Of a stretch of 64,000 nt of DNA, positions 9,434 to 18,540 are shown one piece after another (the stretch's first letter is position 1; every line of letters begins with the position of its first letter). The translations under genes and the position numbers were made by a program. The notes beneath the pieces were generated by a model. It saw only the letters and a list, made by a program, of their open reading frames with translations. It searched no databases and was not told the origin of the DNA. The DNA lies in contig JARGPN010000009.1 in NCBI GenBank assembly GCA_029213045.1, positions 558,001-622,000 of the forward strand. The letters run 5' to 3'. The DNA is from Alcanivoracaceae bacterium. Lineage in GTDB: Bacteria; Pseudomonadota; Gammaproteobacteria; Pseudomonadales; Alcanivoracaceae.

Positions 9434-10436
9434 GGTCCATCAACATCACCGCTTCAGCCTGACGATGCCCAGCTACAGCCACATTTAAATCGTCCGCCCG
9501 AAACTCTCCCCACGCAGCAATTTCTGCAGAGGGCTCAACAGTCGGGTTTGCGGGGAATTCTTTATTACCGTTAGCGAGAAAACTTTGTGCGGCCGGCGTT
9601 AACATCCACTCCATAAAGGCAATAGCTTTTTCAGGGTGCGACGCGTGCGTGGTCAAACCGACACCCGAAATATTCACGTGTACACCGCTGCTATTTTGGT
9701 TTGCCCAAAAAAGAGAAATAGGCGCATCAGGGGATGCCGCTTTCAAGCGACCAAAGTAATAGGTATTCACAATGCCCACATCGCATTGGCCGGCAACGAT
9801 GGCTTGCATTAACGAATTATCGTTTGAGAAAACATCGGTGGCTAAATTATCCACCCAGCCTTTCACGATCTGCTCGGTTTGTTCTGCACCCAAACGCTCA
9901 ATCATCGTCGCCACTAACGATTGGTTATAAACCTTCTTAGAGGTGCGCAAACATAAACGCCCTTTCCACTGTGGCTCCGCCAGCGCGGCATAGCTTGAAA
10001 GGGTTTCAGGATTCACGCGGTCAGAGGAATACACAATGGTGCGCGCGCGCACTGTCACCCCAAACCAACGATCTTGTGGATCACGCAGGTTGGCGGGTAC
10101 TGCCGTTTCCAACGCCTGTGATTTGACTGGCTGGAGAAGGTTTTTTTCCGCCGCGAGCCATAAATTTCCGGCATCCACGGTCATCAGCAAGTCAGCTGGA
10201 CTGGCCGCGCCCTCCGCGTCCAAACGGGTAATGAGTGCTGCATCCGCGTCGGTGGTATAACGAATTTCAACGCCGGTCTCCGCCGTGTATTGGTCAAACA
10301 ACGGCTTGATCAGCTCATCCCCACGGGAGGTATAAATCACCAACGCATCGCCGGCAGGCTTGTCGGAACACGCAGTTAGCATCATCGCAGCAAGCCACAG
10401 CGTTACTGCACTGACGAGACGGACACCTGCAATCAT
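9417..10436 (-). CDS. fbpA: Ferric iron ABC transporter, substrate-binding lipoprotein
   Basis: 339 residues. The N-terminal lipobox LTAC at residues about 20-23 predicts a membrane-anchored lipoprotein. The rest is a type II periplasmic binding fold beginning ALVIYTSRGDELIKPLFDQY. The adjacent tyrosines in GIVNTYYFGRL match the iron-ligand Tyr-Tyr pair of FbpA/FutA transferrin-like proteins. It delivers Fe3+ to FbpB. A Fur-box-like site sits 18 bp before the start codon. Confidence 0.88.
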   Translation of the reverse strand: MIAGVRLVSAVTLWLAAMMLTACSDKPAGDALVIYTSRGDELIKPLFDQYTAETGVEIRYTTDADAALITRLDAEGAASPADLLMTVDAGNLWLAAEKNLLQPVKSQALETAVPANLRDPQDRWFGVTVRARTIVYSSDRVNPETLSSYAALAEPQWKGRLCLRTSKKVYNQSLVATMIERLGAEQTEQIVKGWVDNLATDVFSNDNSLMQAIVAGQCDVGIVNTYYFGRLKAASPDAPISLFWANQNSSGVHVNISGVGLTTHASHPEKAIAFMEWMLTPAAQSFLANGNKEFPANPTVEPSAEIAAWGEFRADDLNVAVAGHRQAEAVMLMDRAGYR

Positions 10437-10453
10437 TCGCCTTTCTCCACATT

Positions 10454-10472
10454 AATGAGAATGATTGGCAAT
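10454..10472. promoter_or_regulatory. Putative Fur box upstream of fbpA
   Basis: AATGAGAATGATTGGCAAT matches the extended Fur-box form at 16 of 19 positions and lies immediately upstream of the iron transporter gene. This suggests repression by Fe2+-Fur. Confidence 0.7.
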
Positions 10473-10570
10473 TGTAATTGAGGTGAAAGCAGACCGAAAG
10501 CGCTATAGCAAAAAGAGGTGCGGTTTAACGCGGCAAATTGAAGCAACGATGCAGGCGCGACGCGACTAAA

Positions 10571-11719
10571 TCACGCCCGATGAGAAATACTGCGTGGGCT
10601 ATCCGTATTTTCTGAGAACTCGGCGACGACTTTATTGCGCCCTAATTCCTTGGCGCGATAGAGACAACTATCAGCACGACACAATGCTTCGTCGACAGGC
10701 TCACCGGCGCGAAATTCGGCAATACCAATTGAAACCGATGCATGTAACGCAGGATCTACATCAGAAAAATCCATCGTATCCAAGCGTTGGCGTAACCGCT
10801 CGCAGACATTAAAAGCTTCTTCCTGCTGCGTATCACTTAACACCAACACAAACTCTTCACCGCCAAGGCGGCCGGTATAGTCCGCGTCCCGTAGGGAATC
10901 TTTAAGCAGAAGCGCAAAACGCCGCAACACTTTATCACCCGCGCCGTGCCCGTAGGTGTCATTAATGACTTTGAAATGATCCAAGTCCAAATAGCAAACA
11001 GAGAACGTATAGTCGCCTTCCGCGGCGATAGCGCGTTGCTGCTGCAAAATTTCCATAATATGGCGGCGGTTAAACAAGCCTGTGAGTTCGTCACGGATGG
11101 CCATATCACGCACTTGCGTCAGTGCTTTTTCGAGTAATTCCGTTTTATCTGTTAAGCGACCACGCAAATGATTAATGCCGGTCCCTGTTACCGCAAAGCC
11201 ACAACAGGACAATGAAAAAATAAGCCACTGCAAACCTTCGACAGAAAGATTTAATGTCATGCCACGATCGGCAAACGCGAGCACCAATACCAACGCATAA
11301 CCAACACACGCAAAAATTGAGAGCGCGGCGACTTTCCAAAAATTACAACGAAACGAAGCCAACAATATCGCGCCGAAATACAACATCAATACGCTAATAC
11401 GAAAGGCATCAACAAAATAACTGGTAACGAGAAAAGCGGTGGTTAACCAAAGCGTCCAGGGAACTGTCAGACTAGGGTCACGCCACTTTAGCGCCTTGTC
11501 CGTCACCATGATTGAGAAAAGCAGTAAGTTTCCCGCCCAAATAACTGCAAGGATTCCGATAAATTCTGGGAGGCTGGCAATAAAGTAATCGCCGACAAAG
11601 AAAAACAAGCAAATGACGGTATGAACAAAACTAATGGCAAGCGCCATGAGTCCGTGTCGGCGTATCAGCCTCGGATCGTTATGTGAAAGCCCTCTGGCAC
11701 GTTCCAGCTCGGCAATCAT
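10571..11719 (-). CDS. Membrane-anchored diguanylate cyclase
   Basis: 382 residues. The N-terminal half (about residues 20-185) holds five to six hydrophobic segments with no recognised sensory domain. A GGDEF domain follows, with DELTGLFNRRH at its start, the metal site in DLDHFKVINDTYGH and the active loop GGEEF. The RxxD product-inhibition site is present five residues before GGEEF (RDAD). It should make c-di-GMP from two GTP and be feedback inhibited. Its start overlaps the stop of the next GGDEF gene by four bases. Confidence 0.9.
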   Translation of the reverse strand: MIAELERARGLSHNDPRLIRRHGLMALAISFVHTVICLFFFVGDYFIASLPEFIGILAVIWAGNLLLFSIMVTDKALKWRDPSLTVPWTLWLTTAFLVTSYFVDAFRISVLMLYFGAILLASFRCNFWKVAALSIFACVGYALVLVLAFADRGMTLNLSVEGLQWLIFSLSCCGFAVTGTGINHLRGRLTDKTELLEKALTQVRDMAIRDELTGLFNRRHIMEILQQQRAIAAEGDYTFSVCYLDLDHFKVINDTYGHGAGDKVLRRFALLLKDSLRDADYTGRLGGEEFVLVLSDTQQEEAFNVCERLRQRLDTMDFSDVDPALHASVSIGIAEFRAGEPVDEALCRADSCLYRAKELGRNKVVAEFSENTDSPRSISHRA

Positions 11720-12828
11720 TCACTCCCCTCAGTCGCCGCACACACTTTATTTCTTCCGGTCTGTTTGGCCCGGTACAAGGCATCATCGGCGCGTGCTAGC
11801 AATTGGTCAAGAGACTCACTTCGCGAAAACTGCGCAACACCTACAGAAGTTGATATGCGCAAATCCGGTGCCGAAGGAAAACGTAGCTCTGTCACTGCCT
11901 CGCGCAACTCATCAGCGACGCCCATGCCTTGCGCTAAGTCAGATTTAACCAACACTACAAGAAACTCTTCGCCGCCTAAACGTGCTGCGAAGTCACGTCC
12001 GCTGAGTTTTTCTTTCAATAACGCCGAAAACATCTTTAGCACTTCGTCGCCCACGTGGTGACCGTGCGCGTCGTTCACTTTTTTAAAGAAATCCAAATCC
12101 ACATAGGCAACGACAAAATCTAACGCATTACGCTTCGCCATTTCGCGAATTTTTATCATCCGCTCCACGGCGTGACGACGGTTATACAACCCAGTCAGTT
12201 CATCTCGAATGGCCATTTCTTGAATACGTTCAACAATGCCGGCGAGCTGCCCATTACGACGTGCGAGCTGAGTACGGATGCTGGATATTTCCGCCGCAAC
12301 CATCACCACGCCCGCAGTAATCAATGTAAACGCGGCCCATTGAATTAGCTCCGCGGTCATATCAATCGCTTCCGGGTGATGCACACTTACGCGCCAAATA
12401 ATGACGCCGTAGAAACCAACACAGACACCGCTAATGAGTAAAAAGGAGGGAAAGCGCAGCCGGAAAACGCCAGGCTGCAAAATGGCAAAGAACATTACCA
12501 TCACGCACAAACGCACCTGATCAATAAAGTAAGCCGTTAACAACAACGAAAAGGTGGCCCACAGCATGATCGGCACGGTCATCGATGTATCTTTAAAGGA
12601 ACGGTTCACGCCCAACGCAAAGCAACCCGCGAACGCCAAATAGCCGACCCATACTAAGGCGATAATTTGGTAAAAGAGGTCTTCTCCTCCACGGAAGAAG
12701 TCCAGCTGAAGGGCTAACCAACACACGGCGGTGTGCGCAACCGCGCCCACTAAACTGCCAAGAACAGGGCTGCGCACTAACGACTGCGACACAGGCTCTT
12801 GGGGATGCAATGTTTGTTCAACCATCAC
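11716..12828 (-). CDS. Membrane-anchored diguanylate cyclase, paralogue
   Basis: 370 residues with the same plan as its neighbour: a hydrophobic N-terminal half (about residues 25-190), a short helix, then a GGDEF domain with DELTGLYNRRH, DLDFFKKVNDAHGH and GGEEF. The inhibitory I-site is degenerate (SGRD where RxxD is expected), so this copy may lack product inhibition. The upstream gene of a coupled pair; a CRP/Vfr-like palindrome lies about 130 bp before its start. The pair probably arose by duplication. Confidence 0.9.
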   Translation of the reverse strand: MMVEQTLHPQEPVSQSLVRSPVLGSLVGAVAHTAVCWLALQLDFFRGGEDLFYQIIALVWVGYLAFAGCFALGVNRSFKDTSMTVPIMLWATFSLLLTAYFIDQVRLCVMVMFFAILQPGVFRLRFPSFLLISGVCVGFYGVIIWRVSVHHPEAIDMTAELIQWAAFTLITAGVVMVAAEISSIRTQLARRNGQLAGIVERIQEMAIRDELTGLYNRRHAVERMIKIREMAKRNALDFVVAYVDLDFFKKVNDAHGHHVGDEVLKMFSALLKEKLSGRDFAARLGGEEFLVVLVKSDLAQGMGVADELREAVTELRFPSAPDLRISTSVGVAQFSRSESLDQLLARADDALYRAKQTGRNKVCAATEGSE

Positions 12829-12956
12829 GCCTCTCCGTTTCCAAAGGTTCGGCTTCCTACTCCATGGGCCGAAATGCCCGCTTCTTATACAAATCAGACA
12901 TCAATGTATTATTAGGTAGATAGTATTAGTAAAGATAAGCACATATTATTAGTAAA

Positions 12957-12972
12957 CGTGATCTGTGTCACA
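12957..12972. promoter_or_regulatory. Putative CRP/Vfr binding site
   Basis: GTGA-N6-TCAC palindrome (GTGATCTGTGTCAC at 12958-12971) matching the CRP/Vfr core. It lies upstream of the diguanylate cyclase pair and about 160 bp beyond the glpK stop. Two direct copies of TATTAGTAAA (12924-12933, 12947-12956) lie beside it. Control of the cyclase genes by a cAMP receptor protein is inferred. Confidence 0.5.
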
Positions 12973-13128
12973 GCAGTTATCGGAACTGGGATACCTTTCA
13001 TCCCGTGAACGCCAGCAAAATGGTTGAACAGGAAGACATCTGCGAACCCGCCCAAAAGGCGAGTTGCGCAGAAGAAGGAGAGGAATCAAGGAAAATGGGG
13101 CGATAGCGAGTACTTACGTTTAATGAAC

Positions 13129-14619
13129 CTAGGCGTCGCCAGCGCAGACTCTTGCCACGGCCTTCCGCCATCCCGCGTAGCGGGCCTGACGAGTAGGCTC
13201 ATCAAGCACCGGTCGGAAATGACGGTCGCACTGCCAATGGCTGCTGATTTCATCGAGCGACGTAAACATGCCTACCTGTAAACCGGCCAAATACGCCGCA
13301 CCGAGCGCCGTGGTTTCGGTAACTTCAGGACGATCCACCGTAACGCCCAAGGTATCGGCGAGGGCTTGGGTGAGCCAGTTGTTCACCACCATGCCGCCAT
13401 CAACTCGCAGTGCCGTTGGCTTTGCCGCGCCGTCAGCCATCATCGCTTCAAGCAAATCGAGTGTTTGGTAACACACCGACTCCAAACCCGCAGTGACCAC
13501 TTCAGCAATGCCGGTATCACGTGTTAGCCCGAGCAAGGCACCGCGGGCATGGGGATCCCACCAGGGCGCGCCCATGCCGGTAAAAGCCGGCACAAGGTAC
13601 ACGCCTCGGGCGCTACTAATACTGCGCGCGAGCGCTTCGGTTTCACTGGCATCGCTGATTAGCCGCAAGCCGTCGCGCAACCACTGAATTGCTGCGCCCG
13701 CGACAAAAATAGAACCTTCTAACGCATAGGTGGTTTTACCGTTTAACCGATACCCCACCGTAGTGAGCAACCGATTTTTCGATTCCACCGCTTGGTCGCC
13801 GGTGTTTAGCACCATAAAGCAGCCCGTGCCGTACGTGCTTTTCACCATGCCCGGAGAAAAACACGCCTGCCCCACCAATGCCGCTTGTTGATCACCGGCA
13901 ATGCCGGCCACTTGAATTTCGCCACCCAATAACGCGGCATCAGTGCGCCCAAAGTCTGCGGCACTGTCGCGCACGTCCGGTAATAACGACGCAGGAATTT
14001 GAAACAACGCGAGCAATTCTTCATCCCATTGCTGCGTGTGGATATTGAATAGCAAGGTGCGCGATGCATTGGTCGCATCCGTGGCATGCACTACACCGTC
14101 GGTTAAATTCCACAGCAACCAGCTATCTATCGTGCCAAAGGCTAGCTCACCTTTCTCAGCACGTGCACGAGCGTCGGCAGTGTTATCCAACAACCATGCG
14201 AGCTTGGTTGCTGAAAAATAAGGATCGAGCAACAAGCCTGTTTTTGATGACACATTCGCTTCATGGCCTTCGCTCTTTAACTTTGCGCAGGTATCTGCCG
14301 TGCGACGGTCTTGCCACACAATCGCGGGCGCAAGAGGTTTTCCCGTTTTGCGATCCCACAAGACCGTGGTCTCGCGTTGGTTAGTAATACCAATCGCCGC
14401 AATGTCCGCCGCGCTGACATTCTGTTGCGCCATCAGCTGACGTGTTAACGCCAAGGTGTCTTGCCAAATTTCCGTCGCATCGTGCTCAACCCAGCCATCA
14501 TCTGGATAAAACTGGCGAAATTCTTTTTGCGTTTGCGCAAGCGGCGTCGCTTGCTGATCAAATAAAATTACACGCGTGCTGGTCGTGCCTTGATCGATGG
14601 CGAGCAAATATTGGGACAT
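13129..14619 (-). CDS. glpK: Glycerol kinase
   Basis: 496 residues, the standard GlpK length. FGGY-kinase features: [15 protein letters not shown] at the N-terminus, [42 protein letters not shown] and the C-terminal FGGY signature region around [11 protein letters not shown]. It phosphorylates glycerol to glycerol-3-phosphate using ATP. A clear GGGAG ribosome site precedes the ATG. No glpF, glpD or glpR lies beside it, so it is expressed alone. The region 5' of it is unusually structured (see 14683-14881). Confidence 0.96.
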   Translation of the reverse strand: MSQYLLAIDQGTTSTRVILFDQQATPLAQTQKEFRQFYPDDGWVEHDATEIWQDTLALTRQLMAQQNVSAADIAAIGITNQRETTVLWDRKTGKPLAPAIVWQDRRTADTCAKLKSEGHEANVSSKTGLLLDPYFSATKLAWLLDNTADARARAEKGELAFGTIDSWLLWNLTDGVVHATDATNASRTLLFNIHTQQWDEELLALFQIPASLLPDVRDSAADFGRTDAALLGGEIQVAGIAGDQQAALVGQACFSPGMVKSTYGTGCFMVLNTGDQAVESKNRLLTTVGYRLNGKTTYALEGSIFVAGAAIQWLRDGLRLISDASETEALARSISSARGVYLVPAFTGMGAPWWDPHARGALLGLTRDTGIAEVVTAGLESVCYQTLDLLEAMMADGAAKPTALRVDGGMVVNNWLTQALADTLGVTVDRPEVTETTALGAAYLAGLQVGMFTSLDEISSHWQCDRHFRPVLDEPTRQARYAGWRKAVARVCAGDA

Positions 14620-14682
14620 GCGAACTCCCTGTTATGTTCTTGGCGAAGTGTCCAATAGAAAAGCGCGGAATTATCCGTGAGG

Positions 14683-14881
14683 CAAGACTAGCAGTCTTGG
14701 AGGAATAAGGTTGAATGTCTGCAGGCAGAAGCGATGCCGATTAGGCAAAACGCCACAGCGAGGAAAGTAGGTCCCGGGAGCCGGCGCCGTCCTTGGCACC
14801 GAGGGGGAGATCTCGGGGTGGTTAGCCCCGTCATGGCCCGTCTTAATGTGGAGTCGCAGTGGGAAGACGGGTCAGGTCGCT
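14683..14881 (+). ncRNA. Candidate structured RNA or leader element, family unknown
   Basis: A dense run of stems lies between glpK and the two-component genes. They are a perfect 7-bp hairpin with a 3-nt loop (14683-14699), small stems around 14717-14753, GGCGCC/GGCACC (14783-14800), CCGAG/CTCGG, GGGG/CCCC and an 11-bp stem (14834-14844 with 14864-14874, one G-U). AGCGA at 14757-14761 can pair with TCGCT at 14877-14881 and close several of these into a multibranch. Base composition is GC-rich compared with flanking DNA. The strand is uncertain: on the minus strand it would be a glpK 5' leader, on the plus strand a free RNA. No known Rfam family was recognised; a HEARO-like RNA was considered without proof. 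Confidence 0.35.
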
Positions 14882-14991
14882 CACCGGGAAATCAGATTAC
14901 TGTACATCTGGACAGCTATCAAGCATTTTTCTACTACACAAGAAATTCATTAGGTGTAGGAAAACCAACACGGCGAGCAGAAACAGCAACG

Positions 14992-15030
14992 CAAAAAAAA
15001 GAAAACCCGCCTAAAGGGGCGGGTTTTGAA
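14992..15030 (-). terminator. Terminator of the rstAB-like operon
   Basis: On the minus strand the stem AAAACCCGCC/GGCGGGTTTT has a short loop and is followed by a long T-rich tract (TTTTCTTTTTTTT), about 145 bp after the sensor kinase stop codon. It could also work weakly on the plus strand. Confidence 0.8.
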
Positions 15031-15174
15031 TAACACACGAGGGTTGTGAGTTCGATAAAATCAATCTGGAGGTCTTGCGCACGAGATTAGTGTCGCCGAA
15101 CGAGGGGCTTTTGTCTGTTAGCCGTCTGTCCGGTTAATGTTACGGGCTGTTAACGCTCGTCGCCTATGAACAAG

Positions 15175-16821
15175 TCAGAACTGCCCTAGCACATGCGCAC
15201 CCGCGCGACGCTCTCGTGGCCACGTAAGGCGAAACAGCGCGCCACCAAGCTCACCCTCGGTGATCACCACTTGGCCACCATGCCAATCGGCAATACGTTG
15301 CACAATCGACAAGCCCAAGCCGTAGCCACCACTTTTACCGGTACGCTGGCGACTTTCATCCAAACGCGAAAAAGGCTGGAAAATACGCTCCCTATCAGCA
15401 ATTGGAATGCCTGGCCCATCATCTTCCACCTCAATGCACGCTAGGTCTTCTTGCACTGAATAGCGCAGTACTACCTGCTGCTTGGCGTAACGTAACCCGT
15501 TGGTGACAAGGTTCTGCAACACGCGATGAATATACCGCTCGGCACCCTCCACAACATTAAACTCTTCGTTTAATGTTGCGCTAAGGCGGTCATCAATGAC
15601 AATGCGGATATCACCGCTGATTTCTGTTAGCTCTGACTGCAAACGCTGCATGAGCACCGGCACATCAATTTCATCAAACTCAAGCGCCGGACTGCCCTCT
15701 TCAAGGCGTGCGAACGTGAGAATTTCATCAATCAATTCATTCAGCTGATCGACGTCTTTATCCAAGGCGTCCAACTTAACGTGGCGATCTTCTTCACTGG
15801 GCGTGTCGGCAAGAATTTCCATACCAAAACGCAAACGCGCCACCGGCGTACGCAATTCATGCGACACTGCGCGCGTCATTTCCCGTTGCGATTCAATCAA
15901 GCGCCGAATGTGCTCGGTCATGCCATTAAAGGTAGCAGCCAACTGCCCAATCGCATCGTTCGATTCGACTTTGACTTTGACGTCTAACTTGCCGTGTCCA
16001 ACTTGCTCCACGGCACGACCAAGCCGCAACAACCGCGCCTGCAAAGGTCGCACTAACGCGTAGGTCGCCAAGCCCATGGCAGACAAACCAATCAAACCGA
16101 CAATCACCAGCAACTCTACCGGCCTTTCGTCGAATAACGTCATCGGCCCCATCACCAACACTTTGCCCGTGTTACCAATAGGCGCGTAAACATTCACACT
16201 AGAATGCCGACGACTGCCGCTTTCATCCAACGCCAGCACCACTTCACGACGCTGCAAGCGCTGCAGCTGCTCACGGTCTAAGCGCAGGGTGTTGTAATCC
16301 ACACGACTGAGCGGGAAACCAAAACGTGAACGAATGCGGTCAAATTCCACATCCCACTCAGACAAAGGATATTGGGCAAGCTCATCAAGGATAAGTAATG
16401 CGGTCGCCCGCGCCTGCTGCTCGGACACCTTAGTCATGCGCGCGAAGATAAAGCGCTCTTCATCTGGCAACTGATAATAGATATCGGCGTAGCCGCCCGC
16501 TTCATTGAGCTGCATCACCACTTGCCCATTCGCCAGCTCACGTCGCTCTTCTTCGTCGAGCGACACATCCGCTGATCCACGCAGCTCTAACTCCGCTCCA
16601 ATAAGACGGCCTAACACCTGCCGCCAGCGCTCGACTTCATCAGGCGTGGATTGCCGCTGCAAACCGCGCGACATCAAATAAAAGGTGCCACGCGACATCT
16701 GCTCGCGATAGACATCGGCGCGTAAGCCATTCACAAGCTCCACGCCTACAAAGGCTAAGCCGCTGACGATCACAATCGCCAGCAACATGCCGGCGTAAAT
16801 TCGGAAAAAAATACTGTTCAA
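15175..16821 (-). CDS. Sensor histidine kinase, RstB-like
   Basis: 548 residues. Two membrane segments (about residues 8-28 and 232-256) bracket a periplasmic sensor domain. HAMP linker about 257-310, then HisKA with the phospho-His in SHELRTPVARLRFGMEIL, and an HATPase domain with N-box NLVTNGLRYA, DDGPGIP, FQPFSRLDESR and GYGLGLSIV. It lies 11 bp downstream of its response regulator gene. The layout and sequence resemble RstB of enterobacteria and Pseudomonas, so the phosphorelay partner is the regulator encoded by 16833-17537. The stimulus is unknown. Confidence 0.88.
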   Translation of the reverse strand: MNSIFFRIYAGMLLAIVIVSGLAFVGVELVNGLRADVYREQMSRGTFYLMSRGLQRQSTPDEVERWRQVLGRLIGAELELRGSADVSLDEEERRELANGQVVMQLNEAGGYADIYYQLPDEERFIFARMTKVSEQQARATALLILDELAQYPLSEWDVEFDRIRSRFGFPLSRVDYNTLRLDREQLQRLQRREVVLALDESGSRRHSSVNVYAPIGNTGKVLVMGPMTLFDERPVELLVIVGLIGLSAMGLATYALVRPLQARLLRLGRAVEQVGHGKLDVKVKVESNDAIGQLAATFNGMTEHIRRLIESQREMTRAVSHELRTPVARLRFGMEILADTPSEEDRHVKLDALDKDVDQLNELIDEILTFARLEEGSPALEFDEIDVPVLMQRLQSELTEISGDIRIVIDDRLSATLNEEFNVVEGAERYIHRVLQNLVTNGLRYAKQQVVLRYSVQEDLACIEVEDDGPGIPIADRERIFQPFSRLDESRQRTGKSGGYGLGLSIVQRIADWHGGQVVITEGELGGALFRLTWPRERRAGAHVLGQF

Positions 16822-16832
16822 GTGAAACCCGT

Positions 16833-17537
16833 TTAGCCAGAAGTTAAATCAGAAACAAAAAGGTAGCCCTTCGAGCGTACTGTTTTAATGCGCTTCGGGT
16901 TATCTGGGTCATCACCAATTTTCGGACGAATACGGGAGATACGCACATCAATTGAACGATCTTGGCCGTCGTATTGAATGCCGCGAAGCTTCTCGAAAAT
17001 CAACTCACGAGACAGCACGCGACCAGCGTTCGAGGCCAGCAACCAAAGCAAATCGTATTCAGCACTGGTCATTTCGACGGACTCACCGTCGAGCAGCACT
17101 TCGCGAGCGCCGTTATCAATGACCAAATGCCCAAACTCCAAGCGCTGTGGCACGGCTTCCATTTCACCCTCAACGCGACGCAGCAATGCGCGAATGCGCG
17201 CCAATAAAAGGCGGGGCTTTACCGGTTTAGGCACATAGTCGTCCGCGCCCATTTCCAGCCCCAGCACTTGATCCATATCGTCGGAGCGCGCCGTTAGCAT
17301 CAGTATGGGGTTGCGGTAACTCTTTCGCACTTCACGGCACACGGTTAAACCGTCCGCACCCGGCAACATTAAATCGAGTACGACGAGATCCGGTTCCTCA
17401 GAAGGAATACGCCGTATCGCCTCGTTTCCGTTGCTCACTACCGAGACGTCCAGCCCGTTGGCGACCAAATAATCCCGCGTTAACAACGCCAGACGTTCGT
17501 CGTCCTCAACAATCATCACCCTAGGTGCATGTTCCAA
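16833..17537 (-). CDS. OmpR/RstA-family response regulator
   Basis: 234 residues. Receiver domain with acidic pocket EDDE, phospho-acceptor Asp in LVVLDLMLPGADG, conserved T/K in LMLTARSD and PKPVKP. A winged-helix DNA-binding domain of the OmpR class follows (about 130-230; RELIFEKLRGIQYDGQDRSIDVRISRIRPKIGDD, KTVRSKGYLF). It is the first gene of the operon with the RstB-like kinase. Targets are unknown. Confidence 0.9.
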   Translation of the reverse strand: MEHAPRVMIVEDDERLALLTRDYLVANGLDVSVVSNGNEAIRRIPSEEPDLVVLDLMLPGADGLTVCREVRKSYRNPILMLTARSDDMDQVLGLEMGADDYVPKPVKPRLLLARIRALLRRVEGEMEAVPQRLEFGHLVIDNGAREVLLDGESVEMTSAEYDLLWLLASNAGRVLSRELIFEKLRGIQYDGQDRSIDVRISRIRPKIGDDPDNPKRIKTVRSKGYLFVSDLTSG

Positions 17538-17899
17538 AGCGAGCTCCTTTCCTTATCTATAAATGTCTTAACGCAAAGTCGTCACGTAAAGCTGCGAAAT
17601 ATGAGTGTGTTATACGCATCCACCGAGGAGCGGGCAACAAACCTCTGACCCTAATGATCAGCAAACACTCAAAACTTTCGACAAAACTCTGCGCCGTAAA
17701 ATCTAGCTCTGCCGCCGAACTGAGAAGTGTCTAAAAAAGAGGCAAATCACCGCGCCCCAAATAGATCCGCCTCGGCGCTTTTTTCAGCACTTAAACACAG
17801 GGTGATCGCCGATCAAAAAACCAGCCGTTGGACCTGTTTCCATCATACTCTTTCGGCGCATCCCGTCTCTAAGCCGCTATTTTCCAGCATTTCAGCCTC

Positions 17900-17915
17900 C
17901 ACTATATATAGTGTC
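17900..17915. promoter_or_regulatory. NrdR box
   Basis: CCACTATATATAGTGT is almost a perfect match to the NrdR palindrome (consensus acaCwAtATaTwGtgt). NrdR represses ribonucleotide reductase genes when dATP is high. It lies 626 bp upstream of nrdA, farther than usual. Confidence 0.75.
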
Positions 17916-17964
17916 TTTGTAAAATAGAGAAAGCAGAAAAAACCATGCACCGTTCCTCCACAAT

Positions 17965-17973
17965 TTATCCACA
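17965..17973 (+). promoter_or_regulatory. DnaA box upstream of nrdAB
   Basis: TTATCCACA is a perfect consensus DnaA box. DnaA is a known regulator of nrdAB in Escherichia coli, and the location between the NrdR box and nrdA fits that role. A single box does not indicate a replication origin. Confidence 0.6.
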
Positions 17974-18043
17974 GCATTTCCCCTTACGTGATGCTTGCAA
18001 ACCAGACATTAGCGCTATAACTTGTAGTCATTCTGACATCCCA

Positions 18044-18059
18044 ACCCAAGATATAGGGT
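18044..18059. promoter_or_regulatory. Second NrdR-like box (degenerate)
   Basis: ACCCAAGATATAGGGT agrees with the NrdR consensus at 13 of 16 positions and is itself an inverted repeat. It lies 144 bp from the stronger box rather than the usual three helical turns, so pairing between the two is uncertain. Confidence 0.4.
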
Positions 18060-18540
18060 TTTATACCCCCTCACAGGCTGGGGACAACACTTGGGATAAA
18101 ACGGGAATCACCCGGGTATTTTTCTCGGATTAGGCGTTACGGCATAAAAACTGCAGCGCAAACCGAGCAAAGGAACGAGGCAGCACAACACAATATGTAG
18201 TGGTAGGTAGTCATTGTGGTGTCACCTCGACGCAAGGCAGCTACACCCAGAATTCAAACAAGCGTTACCACTAGCGGCACGTAAGAAGCAGCAGGTTGGA
18301 CGTCCAAGCACATTATGAAGAAACACTCGTTGAGCACCCCTGATGAGGTCACACAGTGATATCACCGGGCGTAAAGGTCGTTAGCAGCATTATTGCTTCC
18401 GGCCTTTAGTGCATTCAGCGGTATGGAAATACGAGACACACAGCAAGGCCAGCAATAAAACATTGCACCACAACCGAACATAAACGACGAAATAAACAAC
18501 GAAATAAACAACGAAACAGCATAAAAATCGGAGACGGGAC

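Larger units (their letters stand above)
17538..18540. other. 1-kb regulatory region upstream of nrdAB
   Basis: No protein-coding gene is supported here. It holds a strong NrdR-like box, a perfect DnaA box, a second weaker NrdR-like box, and a long nrdA leader that ends with a 12-bp tandem repeat (ACGAAATAAACA at 18487-18498 and 18499-18510, plus a partial third). The 5' half (17540-17880) would also carry the promoter of the rstA-like gene; nothing else was recognised there. Confidence 0.6.

Noticed and set aside
14734-15033. Open frame of 99 codons on the plus strand in the glpK-rstB gap
   Set aside because: It lies in the structured non-coding stretch, has no ribosome site, has Arg/Gly-rich low-quality composition and reads through a terminator.
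17965-17973. Replication origin
   Set aside because: Only one perfect DnaA box, no AT-rich unwinding region, and no dnaA, dnaN, gidA or parAB nearby. nrdAB regulation explains it.
17525-18133. Several short frames upstream of nrdA
   Set aside because: No ribosome sites or protein-like composition; the region is better explained as regulatory.
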